A stretch of DNA of 64,000 bases from positions 904,264 through 968,263 of the forward strand of contig NZ_FNBN01000002.1 of the NCBI RefSeq assembly GCF_900102545.1. Direction: 5' to 3'. Origin of the DNA: Chitinophaga filiformis. Lineage in GTDB: Bacteria > Bacteroidota > Bacteroidia > Chitinophagales > Chitinophagaceae. The position numbers were made by a program, and so were the translations under genes. Of this stretch, positions 1 to 9,200 are shown piece after piece. Below the pieces are notes generated by a model that worked only from the letters and a program-made list of their open reading frames with translations, was not told the origin of the DNA and did no database searches. Within the stretch, counting starts at the first letter, position 1, and each line of letters starts with the position of its first letter.

Positions 1-377
1 TTAAAACCCATTCCCCGGAATCCTTCATTAAACAAGCCATAGGTACTATCGCCAGCCTGCACTGTTACATGTGCATACCGGGGATTAGCTGCATGTTCAT
101 TTCCCCGGTTGACGATCAGTATCCTGCCTGCCCCTGCTTTCCCTGTCTCCTTCCAGCCCATTAATGGGTCTGTGAATTCAAAAGAACGGTTCTTCACCAG
201 TTCCGCATAAATTCCTCCGTCAGCAGAAAAATTAATATCCTCAAAAAAGATCCCCCACATAGCAGGTTGTACGGCTGCCTGTGGTTTGTTCACTTTCAAC
301 GTAATTGTCTGCGCAGAAGATATGCCTCCCGTCAGCGACAGCAGTCCTGCTGCAATGAGATTAATTATTGTTTTCAT
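1..377 (-). CDS. alpha-L-arabinofuranosidase (GH51), N-terminal part, cut by the left window edge
   Basis: Reading leftwards from an ATG at 377 gives an open frame of 125 codons that is still open at base 1. It begins with a signal peptide (MKTIINLIAAGLLSLTGG then ISSAQ). The mature start contains MWGIFFEDINFSADGGIYAE and LVKNRSFEF, the hallmark N-terminal strand and helix of GH51 alpha-L-arabinofuranosidases, which release arabinose from arabinan or arabinoxylan side chains. The signal peptide places it in the periplasm or outside the cell. The tta at bases 1-3 is not in this frame, so it is not the stop. The catalytic residues lie beyond the window. Family call is confident; exact substrate is not visible. 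Confidence 0.85.
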   Translation of the reverse strand, partial: MKTIINLIAAGLLSLTGGISSAQTITLKVNKPQAAVQPAMWGIFFEDINFSADGGIYAELVKNRSFEFTDPLMGWKETGKAGAGRILIVNRGNEHAANPRYAHVTVQAGDSTYGLFNEGFRGMGF

Positions 378-910
378 AAAGGGAATTGACACAACAATAT
401 ACATTCAAAAATGAATATCCAAAACATTTGCAGCTACTTTTTGTGTTAAAATGACATTTAATTATCTGTCCGGTCAGAAATGTACAAAATTCGTTATCTC
501 AGAAGCATGTAACTGACAAACGCAACGTTTACACATAAATATTTGCCTGACCGTCAGTAGAACATTTATCTTATATCATTCATAGTACACCTCTCAGGAT
601 GTACTTATTCATTATTCATAATTGCATTGATGAAACAGTGAAAAAGTGGGAAAGCGTGTGCCCGGCACTGTTACTTATGGTCAACAAATTGCCATTTGCT
701 CTTCCTTACTTTTCTCAGTAAGGTTTAATCCCTCACCCGAAACTACTCAAATAAGAATAACTGTACAATATAATGAAAATCAACTAGTTAAAAAGATTTA
801 AAATCGATTTAACATTTCGTTAGAGTATTCTCGCAAGGTTTTAGCTAAATGGTATGCAACCATCTTTTATTGAGATCTTTTATTTTTTAACCAGTTAAAA
901 TTGAAAAACC
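378..910. other. intergenic region between GH51 and the DTA-repeat gene
   Basis: About 530 bases with no credible coding frame. It is A+T-rich near the downstream gene and should hold divergent promoters for the GH51 gene (minus) and the repeat-protein gene (plus). I could not find a convincing TTTG / TAnnTTTG promoter pair, a riboswitch or a terminator in it. Confidence 0.5.
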
Positions 911-1537
911 ATGAAAAAGCAATTATTGAGATTTGGCCTCATGGCTGGCCTGGGAGCATTCGCACTGACACAAACAAACGCAGTAAACGCAATGACAACT
1001 AAAGCCGACACCGCTAATTTTGTATTGGACACTGCAAGTTTCGTCAGAGATACAGCAAACTTTGCACCCGACACAGCTAACTTTGCAATGGATACAGCCA
1101 ACTTCACAATGGACACGGCTAATTTCAAAGCAGACACCGCCAATTTCTCACTGGACACAGCTGCTTTTACAACAGACACTGCTAATTTCAAATCTGACAC
1201 AGCAGCGTTTGTAAGAGACACAGCTGCCTTCACAAAAGACACTGCCAGCTTCAGCTTCGCAAAAGACACTGCATTCTTTAAAGACACAGCCAGCTTTGCT
1301 TTTAAAGCAGACACTGTAGCTTCTAAATATGCAGACACTGCCGCTGTTAAAGCTGACACTGCTACCATGAAGGACACGGCCAGTTTCGTAGCGAAACTGG
1401 ATACTGCCACCGCAGTAGCTGACACTGCCGCTGCAAAAAGTGACACAGCAGTAACAAAGAAAGATACTGCTGCAAAAACTCCGGCTGATACTTCCGCAGC
1501 ACGGAAGTCGAAAGCGGTGAAAGTGAACAAAAAGTAA
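911..1537 (+). CDS. secreted DTA-x-F heptad-repeat protein, unknown function
   Basis: 208 residues. The first ~27 residues look like a signal peptide (MKKQLLRFGLMAGLGAF, cut near NAVNA). The rest is almost entirely a 7-residue repeat, D-T-A-N/S/A-F-x-x. I count about 23 Asp-Thr units: the first twelve have strict 7-residue spacing, then the period loosens and Phe is lost. The last ~20 residues are Lys/Arg/Ala-rich and end in VNKK. No catalytic motif or membrane anchor is visible. It is a single gene with its own terminator just downstream. I recognise no named domain; a repetitive surface or periplasmic structural protein is only a guess. The 21-base DNA repeat also leaves the opposite strand open, which is a by-product. 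Confidence 0.75.
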   Translation: MKKQLLRFGLMAGLGAFALTQTNAVNAMTTKADTANFVLDTASFVRDTANFAPDTANFAMDTANFTMDTANFKADTANFSLDTAAFTTDTANFKSDTAAFVRDTAAFTKDTASFSFAKDTAFFKDTASFAFKADTVASKYADTAAVKADTATMKDTASFVAKLDTATAVADTAAAKSDTAVTKKDTAAKTPADTSAARKSKAVKVNKK

Positions 1538-1556
1538 TTACAGGTCTAAGATGTAA

Positions 1557-1589
1557 AAAGGCCGTCTCAATACATGAGGCGGCCTTTTT
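1557..1589 (+). terminator. intrinsic terminator of the DTA-repeat gene
   Basis: A 13-bp stem (aaaggccgtctca pairing with tgaggcggccttt, one G-T pair) with a short loop, followed by TTTTT on the plus strand, 20 bases after the stop at 1537. Confidence 0.85.
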
Positions 1590-1833
1590 CATTTCAGACG
1601 CATATCCGCGGCTCACGAATCCCCAGTATGTGGGACAAAAATGGCCCGCGATACTACGCTTTAAGTATGCCTTTACTATACTTTTGCCATACCTTGATAA
1701 TGACTTTGAAATAACTTACCTTTTAATTTTACCTGCATACCTCCATATGACCTCGTTCTGAACAGGTACAAGTATCGAAGATAGATCCTGGTTATATACA
1801 GGCTCAATGAACGACCGCACCAATAAAAACCGA

Positions 1834-1866
1834 AAAAGCCGTCTCAAGTTGTTGAGACGGCTTTTC
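1834..1866 (-). terminator. terminator downstream of the outer-membrane barrel gene
   Basis: A perfect stem (aaagccgtctcaa with ttgagacggcttt) around a short loop, 23 bases past the minus-strand stop at 1889. On the minus strand it is followed by a T-rich run. It is symmetric enough to work in both directions. It shares the GCCGTCTCA arm with the hairpin at 1557-1589. Confidence 0.8.
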
Positions 1867-1888
1867 TATTAAAAAAAATTGCAATCAA

Positions 1889-2431
1889 TTAGAAGTTATA
1901 ACCTGCTTTCAGACCGAAGAAACCACGGTTATCATTCTTAAACCATACCTCGTATTTAGCCTCTACATCCAGTCCGAGGAAACGGATACCTAGACCTGGG
2001 GCAAAAATAGCCGCAGTACCTTTGTAGTTGTCTCCATCTCCACCTACGAAAGTAGCAGTACCACCTTCAGCCTTCACATACAGCAGAGGAAAACCGAATT
2101 TGTACTTCAGACCAACTCTTACCGGCAAGGCTTTCAGGGATTCTGCCTTTGCGGTAAGCTCAGTGCCGCCTCCGCCAAAATAGGTGTAGGTTTTACCCGG
2201 GAAATACATAAAACCTGCAGAACCGGTTACGCCAAATCCTGCAATCAGTTTGATATCAGCATTCAGGCCTCCACCAAAACCAGTGTTATGTGTGTCCTTA
2301 AAGTCCCCAACCGGGGTACCGGCTTCAACATATGGACCAATGCTGAATCCTTTCAATTGAGCTTTAGCCGTATTGCCAAACATACAGGAAGCGGCAATAA
2401 ACAAGCCTGCGGTGTACAAGGTCTTTAACAT
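1889..2431 (-). CDS. small outer-membrane beta-barrel protein
   Basis: 180 residues with a clear signal peptide (MLKTLYTAGLFIAASCMFG, cut near AKAQ). The mature part alternates polar and hydrophobic residues with many Gly and aromatic residues, e.g. FSIGPYVEAGTPVGDF and VEAKYEVWF, and ends in aromatic Phe (AGYNF). That is the pattern of an eight-strand outer-membrane barrel of the porin-like/OmpW type common in Bacteroidota. It probably sits in the outer membrane; any ligand or transport role cannot be told. It is a single gene with a good promoter upstream (2454-2483) and a terminator downstream. Confidence 0.7.
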   Translation of the reverse strand: MLKTLYTAGLFIAASCMFGNTAKAQLKGFSIGPYVEAGTPVGDFKDTHNTGFGGGLNADIKLIAGFGVTGSAGFMYFPGKTYTYFGGGGTELTAKAESLKALPVRVGLKYKFGFPLLYVKAEGGTATFVGGDGDNYKGTAAIFAPGLGIRFLGLDVEAKYEVWFKNDNRGFFGLKAGYNF

Positions 2432-2453
2432 AGAGGATATTTTAAAATTTCCA

Positions 2454-2483
2454 CAAATGTAAGTAATTCACATTAAATCAAAA
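2454..2483 (-). promoter_or_regulatory. Bacteroidota-type promoter of the barrel gene
   Basis: On the minus strand TTTTG (2483-2479) and TACATTTG (2461-2454) are separated by 17 bases. This matches the Bacteroidota -33 TTTG / -7 TAnnTTTG consensus. The predicted transcription start is about 15-20 bases before the ATG at 2431. Confidence 0.65.
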
Positions 2484-2501
2484 CAATTGGAGAAAAAGGG
2501 G

Positions 2502-2873
2502 TTATTGTGGACGGACTTTGTAAACGGAATCCATACGCAGACTATCAACTGATGCAACTTTTTTTGCATCTGTCTTAGCCGGCATACCTACGTTAACTCC
2601 TCCCGAGGGTGCAGGAGGAGGAGCTGCATTAGGTTCTCCCGTAGGATATCCCATCTTTGCCATTTCTTTACGGGTCTTTTTATCGAAAAGATATTGAGGT
2701 TTCTTCTCTCTGCGTAAGCCTTCTTCGAAACGGTATTCCGCGCCCCCTCTCAAATCGGGGTCATAGCCACGTTCCGTTCTGCAGCAGCCAAAGGTCAAAA
2801 TGCCTGCCAGCAAAAGGCAACCTGATACTATGCTGGCAGGCTGTTTAAATTCTTTCCAGGTGAAGTTTAACAT
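2502..2873 (-). CDS. hypothetical lipoprotein or membrane-anchored protein
   Basis: From the ATG at 2873 the protein has 123 residues; a 15-codon upstream extension would have to start at a TTG and is less likely. It opens with MLNFTWKEFKQPASIVSG and a hydrophobic stretch ending in LTFGCC, which could be a lipobox after a long n-region. The remainder is charged, with a Pro/Ala run (PNAAPPPAPSGG) and the C-terminus VDSLRMDSVYKVRPQ. I do not recognise the family. It lies between the barrel gene and the copper module with its own spacing, so co-regulation is not evident. Confidence 0.5.
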   Translation of the reverse strand: MLNFTWKEFKQPASIVSGCLLLAGILTFGCCRTERGYDPDLRGGAEYRFEEGLRREKKPQYLFDKKTRKEMAKMGYPTGEPNAAPPPAPSGGVNVGMPAKTDAKKVASVDSLRMDSVYKVRPQ

Positions 2874-2970
2874 ATGCCTGGGTTTACTGTCCGGTTTAAT
2901 AACGTCATTGCTATGCAATTATTATACCGCTCATCTATTGGCATTTAATTGTAACACCGTGAGCCTATAT

Positions 2971-3000
2971 AAAAAAAACGGGCCGGCAATAGCCAGCCCG
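2971..3000 (-). terminator. intrinsic terminator of the copper operon
   Basis: Stem CGGGC-x-GGC / GCC-x-GCCCG with an AATA loop, followed on the minus strand by eight T residues (plus-strand A run 2971-2978). It lies 26 bases past the stop of the CopZ-like gene at 3027. Confidence 0.85.
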
Positions 3001-3026
3001 ATAAAACACTAAAAAACTATCCCTGA

Positions 3027-3236
3027 TTATAACTTTTCGGCTTTATAACCGGCCTTTTCCACGGCGCGGATAATTTCTTCTGCAGCAACCTTGTCTGCGG
3101 ATATTGTCAGTACCTTCTCGGGTACAGCGGTATCCACTTTCCAGGCATTCTCACCTGCTACTTCATTCAGAAATGGTGTTACAGTTGCGATACATCCACC
3201 GCACTTAATATTCGTCTTAAATTGTTGCGTTTCCAT
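3027..3236 (-). CDS. CopZ-like heavy-metal-binding protein (single HMA domain)
   Basis: 69 residues, one complete HMA fold. The metal site is the CxxC in NIKCGGCIATV (Cys12 and Cys15), and the end EKAGYKAEKL fits the last HMA helix and strand. No signal peptide, so cytoplasmic. Such proteins carry Cu(I) to a P-type ATPase. The ATG is 12 bases downstream of the CopA-like gene, so the two form one operon, closed by the hairpin at 2971-3000. Copper specificity is inferred from the neighbour. Confidence 0.85.
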   Translation of the reverse strand: METQQFKTNIKCGGCIATVTPFLNEVAGENAWKVDTAVPEKVLTISADKVAAEEIIRAVEKAGYKAEKL

Positions 3237-3248
3237 ACTTGTGTATTA

Positions 3249-5495
3249 TTAAATTTTTGACCATTTTAATCTTAAACTATTGCTGACTACAGACACAGAG
3301 CTCAGTGCCATTGCAGCTCCCGCTATCATAGGATTCAGCAGGAACCCATTTACCGGGAATAATACGCCTGCCGCCAGCGGAATACCGATCACGTTGTAAA
3401 TAAAGGCCCAGAAAAGATTCTGCCTTATCGTATAGACCGTTTTGCGGGATAAGCGCAGCGCTTTGGGTATCGTATTCAGATCGGATGTGATCAGCGTCAT
3501 TTTAGCGACGTCCATCGCTATATCCGATCCTTTACCCATGGCGATGCTAACATCTGCCTGCGCCAGGGCATGACCGTCATTAATACCGTCTCCTACCATG
3601 GCTACTACACGGCCCTTACTCTGTAATTCCTGGACAAATGCCGCCTTTTCAGAAGGCAACACGCCCGCTTTGTAATGGCGAATCCCCACCTGTCTGGCTA
3701 CAGCGGCCGCAGTTTGCTCATTATCGCCGGTCAGCATGTAGACTTCTATTCCACTATTCTGCAGGGATCTGATCGCAGAAGCGGATGTTGGCTTGATTTC
3801 ATCTTCAATCGCGACAATTCCTAACAAACGGCCATCAGCGGCAAATGATATAACAGTTCTGGCAATAGCTTCCCATTCACTGATTTTACGCAGTACAGCG
3901 TCTTCCATACGGATGCCGTTATCAGTCATCAATGTCGTATTGCCCGCCAGGTACAACGTTTTGCCATGAACAGCCTGTATTCCTTTACCGGTAATGCTTT
4001 CTATTTTCTCCAGCTGCCCTGTGGCAAATGGTGCAATACCTTTCCCCTGCAACTCTTTTACAATGGCAGCCGCCAAAGGATGCTCCGATTGCATTTCCAT
4101 CGTGAGCAGTATGCGTTGCAGTACTTTCAGATCTTTATTTCCCGGCAGAAAATAGCTGTCGGTCACAACAGGCTTTCCTTCCGTAATAGTGCCTGTTTTA
4201 TCCAGGATGATCGTATTTACTTTATGCGCCAGTTCCAGGCTTTCAGCATCCCTGATCAGGATATTGTTCTCTGCTCCTTTACCTACTCCAACCATGATAG
4301 CAGTTGGTGTAGCCAATCCAAGCGCACAGGGACAGGCAATCACAAGTACGGTTACTGCGGACAGCAAACCATGTGTGAAGGCATTCTCCCCTCCCACCAG
4401 CATCCATACTCCAAAGGTGAGCAGCGAGATGCCTATTACTACAGGAACGAATATCCCTGCGATCTTATCGACCAGTTGCTGTACAGGAGCTTTACTCCCC
4501 TGTGCTTCCCTTACCATACGGATGATCTGGGCCAGTACGGTATCGCCTCCTACTTTTTCAGCCCTGGAATGGAAACTGCCTTTCTGGTTGATTGTGCCAG
4601 CAAATACTGCCGCTCCCGCTTCTTTCAATACCGGAACAGGCTCACCGGTGATCATGCTTTCATCTACCCAGGACGAACCCGTCTCCACTTGTCCATCAAC
4701 CGGAATGCGGGCGCCCGGCTTTATCACAATGAGATCTCCCACCTGTACCTCACTGAGAGGAACTTCTTTTGTATGTATACCATCTGACGCTACCACAATG
4801 GCAGTAGCGGGCTGCAAACCCATTAATTTCTTCAGCGCAGCTGAAGTATTTGATTTTGCTTTTTCTTCCAGTAATCTGCCCAATGATATGAATGCCACTA
4901 CTACTGCAGCTGCCTCAAAATATACATGCGCATGTAATCCACGTGCATGCCAGTAACCAGGGAATAATGTATTAAATACGCTGAACATCCAGGCAATACC
5001 GGTACTTAACGCTACCAGCGTATCCATATTGGCTTTGCCATGTGATGCCTGTTTCCAGGCATTGACAAAGAATTGTCTTCCGAGATAAAAAATAACTGGC
5101 GTGGATAATGCCAGCATAATCCAGTTGGCATAAGGCATGTCCATCAGGAACATACCGATCACAACGACTGGCGCTGATAATATTAGTGCTGCAATTGTTC
5201 TTTTTTTCAAAGCCCTGTAATGATCGAGCTGCGCCTGTTCCTGTACCTGCTCACGGTTATGCTCATCTATTACAAGATCATAACCGATGCTGCGGATTAC
5301 ATTCCGCAATGCCTCAGGTGTAACACTGTCCCGGTCGTATGTTACGCGGGCTGTCTGATCAGCATAATTTACTGATGCCTCCTCTACTCCCGGCGTAGAC
5401 TGCAGCATGGTGGCCACGCTGACAGCACATGATGCACAGGTCATCTCTAATACGGGAAAAGTTTCTTTTGTTATATGTCCGGTTATTGTAGCCAT
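3249..5495 (-). CDS. copA: Cu(+)-exporting P-type ATPase
   Basis: 748 residues from the ATG at 5495; a GTG five codons upstream (5510) is possible but overlaps a promoter-like element. Order of parts: one N-terminal HMA domain with CxxC at 20-23 (EMTCASCAVSV), membrane helices, actuator (MITGEPVPV), ion-binding CPC at 388-390 (ACPCALGLATP), phosphorylation site DKTGT (Asp432), HP motif region (QSEHPLAAAI), hinge GDGINDGHALAQ and two last helices. These are P1B-1 features for Cu(I)/Ag(I) export across the inner membrane. The hinge reads NDGHALA where NDAPALA or NDSQALA is more usual; the Asp and Asn are kept. It is transcribed with the CopZ-like gene and probably controlled by the AraC-type protein upstream. 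Confidence 0.92.
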   Translation of the reverse strand: MATITGHITKETFPVLEMTCASCAVSVATMLQSTPGVEEASVNYADQTARVTYDRDSVTPEALRNVIRSIGYDLVIDEHNREQVQEQAQLDHYRALKKRTIAALILSAPVVVIGMFLMDMPYANWIMLALSTPVIFYLGRQFFVNAWKQASHGKANMDTLVALSTGIAWMFSVFNTLFPGYWHARGLHAHVYFEAAAVVVAFISLGRLLEEKAKSNTSAALKKLMGLQPATAIVVASDGIHTKEVPLSEVQVGDLIVIKPGARIPVDGQVETGSSWVDESMITGEPVPVLKEAGAAVFAGTINQKGSFHSRAEKVGGDTVLAQIIRMVREAQGSKAPVQQLVDKIAGIFVPVVIGISLLTFGVWMLVGGENAFTHGLLSAVTVLVIACPCALGLATPTAIMVGVGKGAENNILIRDAESLELAHKVNTIILDKTGTITEGKPVVTDSYFLPGNKDLKVLQRILLTMEMQSEHPLAAAIVKELQGKGIAPFATGQLEKIESITGKGIQAVHGKTLYLAGNTTLMTDNGIRMEDAVLRKISEWEAIARTVISFAADGRLLGIVAIEDEIKPTSASAIRSLQNSGIEVYMLTGDNEQTAAAVARQVGIRHYKAGVLPSEKAAFVQELQSKGRVVAMVGDGINDGHALAQADVSIAMGKGSDIAMDVAKMTLITSDLNTIPKALRLSRKTVYTIRQNLFWAFIYNVIGIPLAAGVLFPVNGFLLNPMIAGAAMALSSVSVVSNSLRLKWSKI

Positions 5496-5509
5496 GTCCA
5501 ATCTTTTCA

Positions 5510-5517
5510 CAAAGCTA
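5510..5517 (-). promoter_or_regulatory. possible -7 element upstream of copA
   Basis: Minus-strand TAGCTTTG matches TAnnTTTG, 14 bases before the ATG at 5495. No well-spaced TTTG upstream element is seen and the leader would be very short, so this is a weak call. Confidence 0.3.
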
Positions 5518-5588
5518 CTACCGTCTCAAAAAAGGGTTGTTATACAATGATGGGGAATATGTATAAAATTATGATCTGTGCATTGCCG

Positions 5589-6152
5589 TCATACTTTATC
5601 AAGCGGTTTCCGGTTGTTCTCTTTTAGCTGCCTGTAGCCTGTTGGCGTCAGTCCGGTAACCTTTTTGAACTGCTGCGACAGGTGCTGTACGCTGCTATAG
5701 CCAAGGCTGTCAGCTATTTCGCTGAGGTTCATCTCATCGTACTGCAACAGTTCCTTTACGCGTTCGATGCGTTGCAGAATTACATATTTCTCAATAGTAA
5801 GACCTTCAGTAGAAGAAAACAGGGTTGAAAGATAATGATAATCAACCTGTAAAGATTCCTGTAAATAAACGGACAACTTTGTATTGAGTGTTTCGTTCTC
5901 GTTACCATGGATCAGACGGATGATAGTGGTTTTCAGCTTTTCCACCAATGTAGTTTTCTTATCATCCAGCAGTTCAAAACCCAGGGCATGTAATTGTTTT
6001 CCAAGGGCCTCCAGTTTCTCAGGAGCGGGCGCGCGCTCCATTTCAACGTCTCCCAGATCTATTTTTGAGTAAGGGATATCCAGTTTCTCCAGCTCTTGCT
6101 GTACCACAAGGATACAGCGGTTACAAACCATATTTTTTATAAAAAGATGCAT
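5589..6152 (-). CDS. AraC-family regulator with an N-terminal HMA-like CxxC domain, probable copper sensor
   Basis: 187 residues. The N-terminal ~70 residues look like a degenerate HMA domain with a CxxC (FIKNMVCNRCILVV, Cys10/Cys13). The C-terminal ~95 residues are an AraC-type double helix-turn-helix (LSEIADSLGYSSVQHLSQQF, then KKVTGLTPTGYRQL). The fusion suggests that metal binding to the Cys pair alters DNA binding. It lies just upstream of copA on the same strand, 93 bases apart, so it likely controls copA and the CopZ-like gene. A TAnnTTTG box lies before it at 6171-6178. DNA-binding class is sure; the metal sensed is inferred. Confidence 0.85.
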   Translation of the reverse strand: MHLFIKNMVCNRCILVVQQELEKLDIPYSKIDLGDVEMERAPAPEKLEALGKQLHALGFELLDDKKTTLVEKLKTTIIRLIHGNENETLNTKLSVYLQESLQVDYHYLSTLFSSTEGLTIEKYVILQRIERVKELLQYDEMNLSEIADSLGYSSVQHLSQQFKKVTGLTPTGYRQLKENNRKPLDKV

Positions 6153-6170
6153 TGATCGGAATTAAAGGGG

Positions 6171-6178
6171 CAAAGTTA
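6171..6178 (-). promoter_or_regulatory. -7 promoter element of the HMA-AraC gene
   Basis: Minus-strand TAACTTTG is an exact TAnnTTTG match 18 bases before the ATG at 6152. A clear TTTG at -33 is missing. Confidence 0.45.
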
Positions 6179-6264
6179 CGTGATAAAATGAACTTATTTA
6201 TATTTCCCATATCTTCGGGGAAGGGACAACGCTTTGCAATTTTAGATCCACAATCACTTTACGT

Positions 6265-9200
6265 TTGAAAAGATTACCATTGTTATTGTTCCTGCTATCT
6301 TATTTTACAGCAGGAGCACAACATTCATTATCCCAGAGCCGCCGCACCAGTGTGCATGATTATCTCTATGAGCTGCGCAACGAAGAAACATTACAGATCC
6401 ATGCCTATGGCATACATAAGGTTGATTCTTCATTTCTTCATACGCTAAATGACTCATTCCCACATAACAGTAAACTCCCGGAACGCATTCCTCCCGGCAA
6501 CTACCTGAGAGTATACGCGGAAAATGATAAGCTGCAAATAATATTTATTCCCATTCCCAATGCCTATCCAAAACTACTCAATAATGCAAGAGACCTTATA
6601 GTGATACTGCATGATCAGAAAGGAAATCTCATCAAAGATGCAGAAGTACGAATAGGAAAATATGCGGTACCATATGATGCACAGGCCAATTCATGGCGAT
6701 TGGAAAAATATGAAAAGGGAGGAATACTGGAGGTATATCACAAAGGCGTATTAAACTGCACCATTTTAAAAAGAAGCACCCCTTCCAGGGAAAAAAAATT
6801 CTGGCAAGACATCCGGAAAATGACACATTCCAGCGTCTTTTCCCGGAAAAGGGAGCGTAAAAAAATCAGCAGGTATTGGTCACAGGACGACTATTATACC
6901 TCAGCACATGAAAAACGTTACCTGGGATACCTGGTATCCAATAAACCGAAATTCAAACCTGGGGATACCGTTAAACTAAAAGCCTTCATTACTGATAAAA
7001 AGGGTAGGCCTGTCAATAAACCGCTCTTATTGAGATTATCCGATAGGGCCTTTATTACGGATACGATTCTTACAACTCTTATGCCCTACTCACCCGGAGC
7101 TTATACTTATGAATTTGCTTGCTCTCCAAAAATGAATTTGGATCTGGACGAAAATTACAGGATTACCCTGGAAACAACTGATAGCCGTAAGTATGACCTT
7201 AATACCTATGAAGGTGATCTGGATGAAGAAGAATATGTGGCCAAGCGAAAAATACTGGCAAGAACGGGATTCCGATTGGAAGAATATGAATTGCATGCCC
7301 TTAGCTTTAAGGCGAGAACAAAGAAAACAATATTTGACGACAAAGAGCAAATTGCGATTTATTGCCAGGCGAGAGATGAAAATGACCTGCCTGTAATGGA
7401 CGGTACCATACAATTATCCATCACTACTGATGAGATAGAGAAATATTATGAAAATGACATGCTTATCCCGGATACTCTCTGGCAATATTCGGGACCAATG
7501 GACGCTATTGGAGAGACGAAAATAGTGCTGCCAGACAGTATATTTCCTAAATTAGATTTTCAGTATAAAATTGATTTTACTTTTACAAACAGCAATTACG
7601 AACGTCGTACATTAAAATTATTGAGGCACCATTACTATGGTGGCGGTTCTTTCTCTTTTGAGCTTAAAAGCGATAGCCTTTACATTACGCAGAACGGCAG
7701 TTGTAAACATGAACCAACCAATATTTATGGTATCACTACTAACAATGATACCATTGAGACGTTTTCTGTTATTATTCCGGCAGCAATAAAAATAAACCCA
7801 TTTATATCCACATATAAATTTAAAAGTGAAAACATTGAAGACCAATATACATTTCACAAAGACAATGACCTATTTCACGATGGCACTGCCCCCATTAACT
7901 ACAATATATCATGGAGCAATGACACAACTACTGTCAAAATAGAAAATCCTCAGAAACTATTTTTCTGGTATTATATTTTTGAACATAGTAAGATCGTGTC
8001 GCGAGGTTATGGAAATACATTAACATGGAGTGGGCCTACGGATGACAAACAACAATACGAGCTTCGTATTAGTTACATATGGGGAGGAAAGTTGAAAGAA
8101 CAATTTGTATCTTTTGCTGATCCGGGACATCCGTTAGCGGTATCACTGGCCGTACCTCCTAATGTCTATCCCGGCCAAACAACAGAAATCACTGTAAATG
8201 TAAAAGACAAATATCAACGACCTGTAGCCGGAGCCGACCTGACAGCCTATGCATACACCAGTAAATTTAAAGAGGAAGATGATCCTAGAATATCTTTCTA
8301 TCAGACTCCCATCTGGAAAAGAAAGCTGTATTATTCCCCTCATACTGCCTCTTTAAGTGACCTTTCTCATACATTGACGCTTGACTGGAAACAATATAAA
8401 AATAAAATGGGTCTTGATAGTCTTTTATTCTTCCGGTTTACACATCCTTCTCCTTATTTCATTCATACAGAGCCGGCTGCTGATACAATCACTCAAATAG
8501 CCCCGTTTGTTTTTTCAGGAGGCAGCATACATCCGGTTCATATCCTGTCAGTTGATGAAATACCTGTGTATTGTAGTCTTGCTGATCCATTACAGGCATA
8601 CAGTGTAAGGGTCACTCCAGGGGACCATTGGATCTGCTTACGAACATTACATCAGCGGATCTCATTCAATCTCAAAGTTTCTCCGGGTCTAAAGACTTTC
8701 ATCAGCATAGATAGTGCAATCAGATGGCCGGACATTCGCGTTGAAAAAGTTCCGGAAGAACTAACAGAAGCTGAATTGCGGCAAATAAATCGATATATGT
8801 TGCACGTACGGAACACATTCAGCAGTCGTCCGGCATATATCATGCAGGATGGACACCTGCATTGGCTGAATGGCGGCAGAGTAAGCAAAGTCGGTTATCG
8901 AGCCAATTATGTAACCGGACCACTTACCGGCAAAACCGCTTCACTGGTCGTGAAAGACTATCTATCGCAGGATTTCATGCCAGAGCCAGGATACGCTTTC
9001 GAAATCAGGCAAGGGTTAATCAAACAAAAACAGATCGGCGATCTGCTACGAACGTATAAATACCTTAACGTATATCGCACAGACACCTCTCTTTCAGCAA
9101 TGGTATGGTCCCGACAGATGGCTGACAGCCTGTTATATCAGCAGGAGCTCGATGAACTAAGGGAAACAAATGTCCTGAATGAAAGATATTCTCATAATAA

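Noticed and set aside
895..1530. 211-codon open frame on the minus strand, rich in KLAVS repeats
   Set aside because: It is the mirror of the DTA-x-F repeat gene: a stop-free 21-base repeat leaves the other strand open. The plus frame has a signal peptide, sensible end and terminator.
3966..4956. Two long plus-strand frames opposite copA
   Set aside because: They lie wholly inside a strongly conserved P-type ATPase gene and have no family features.
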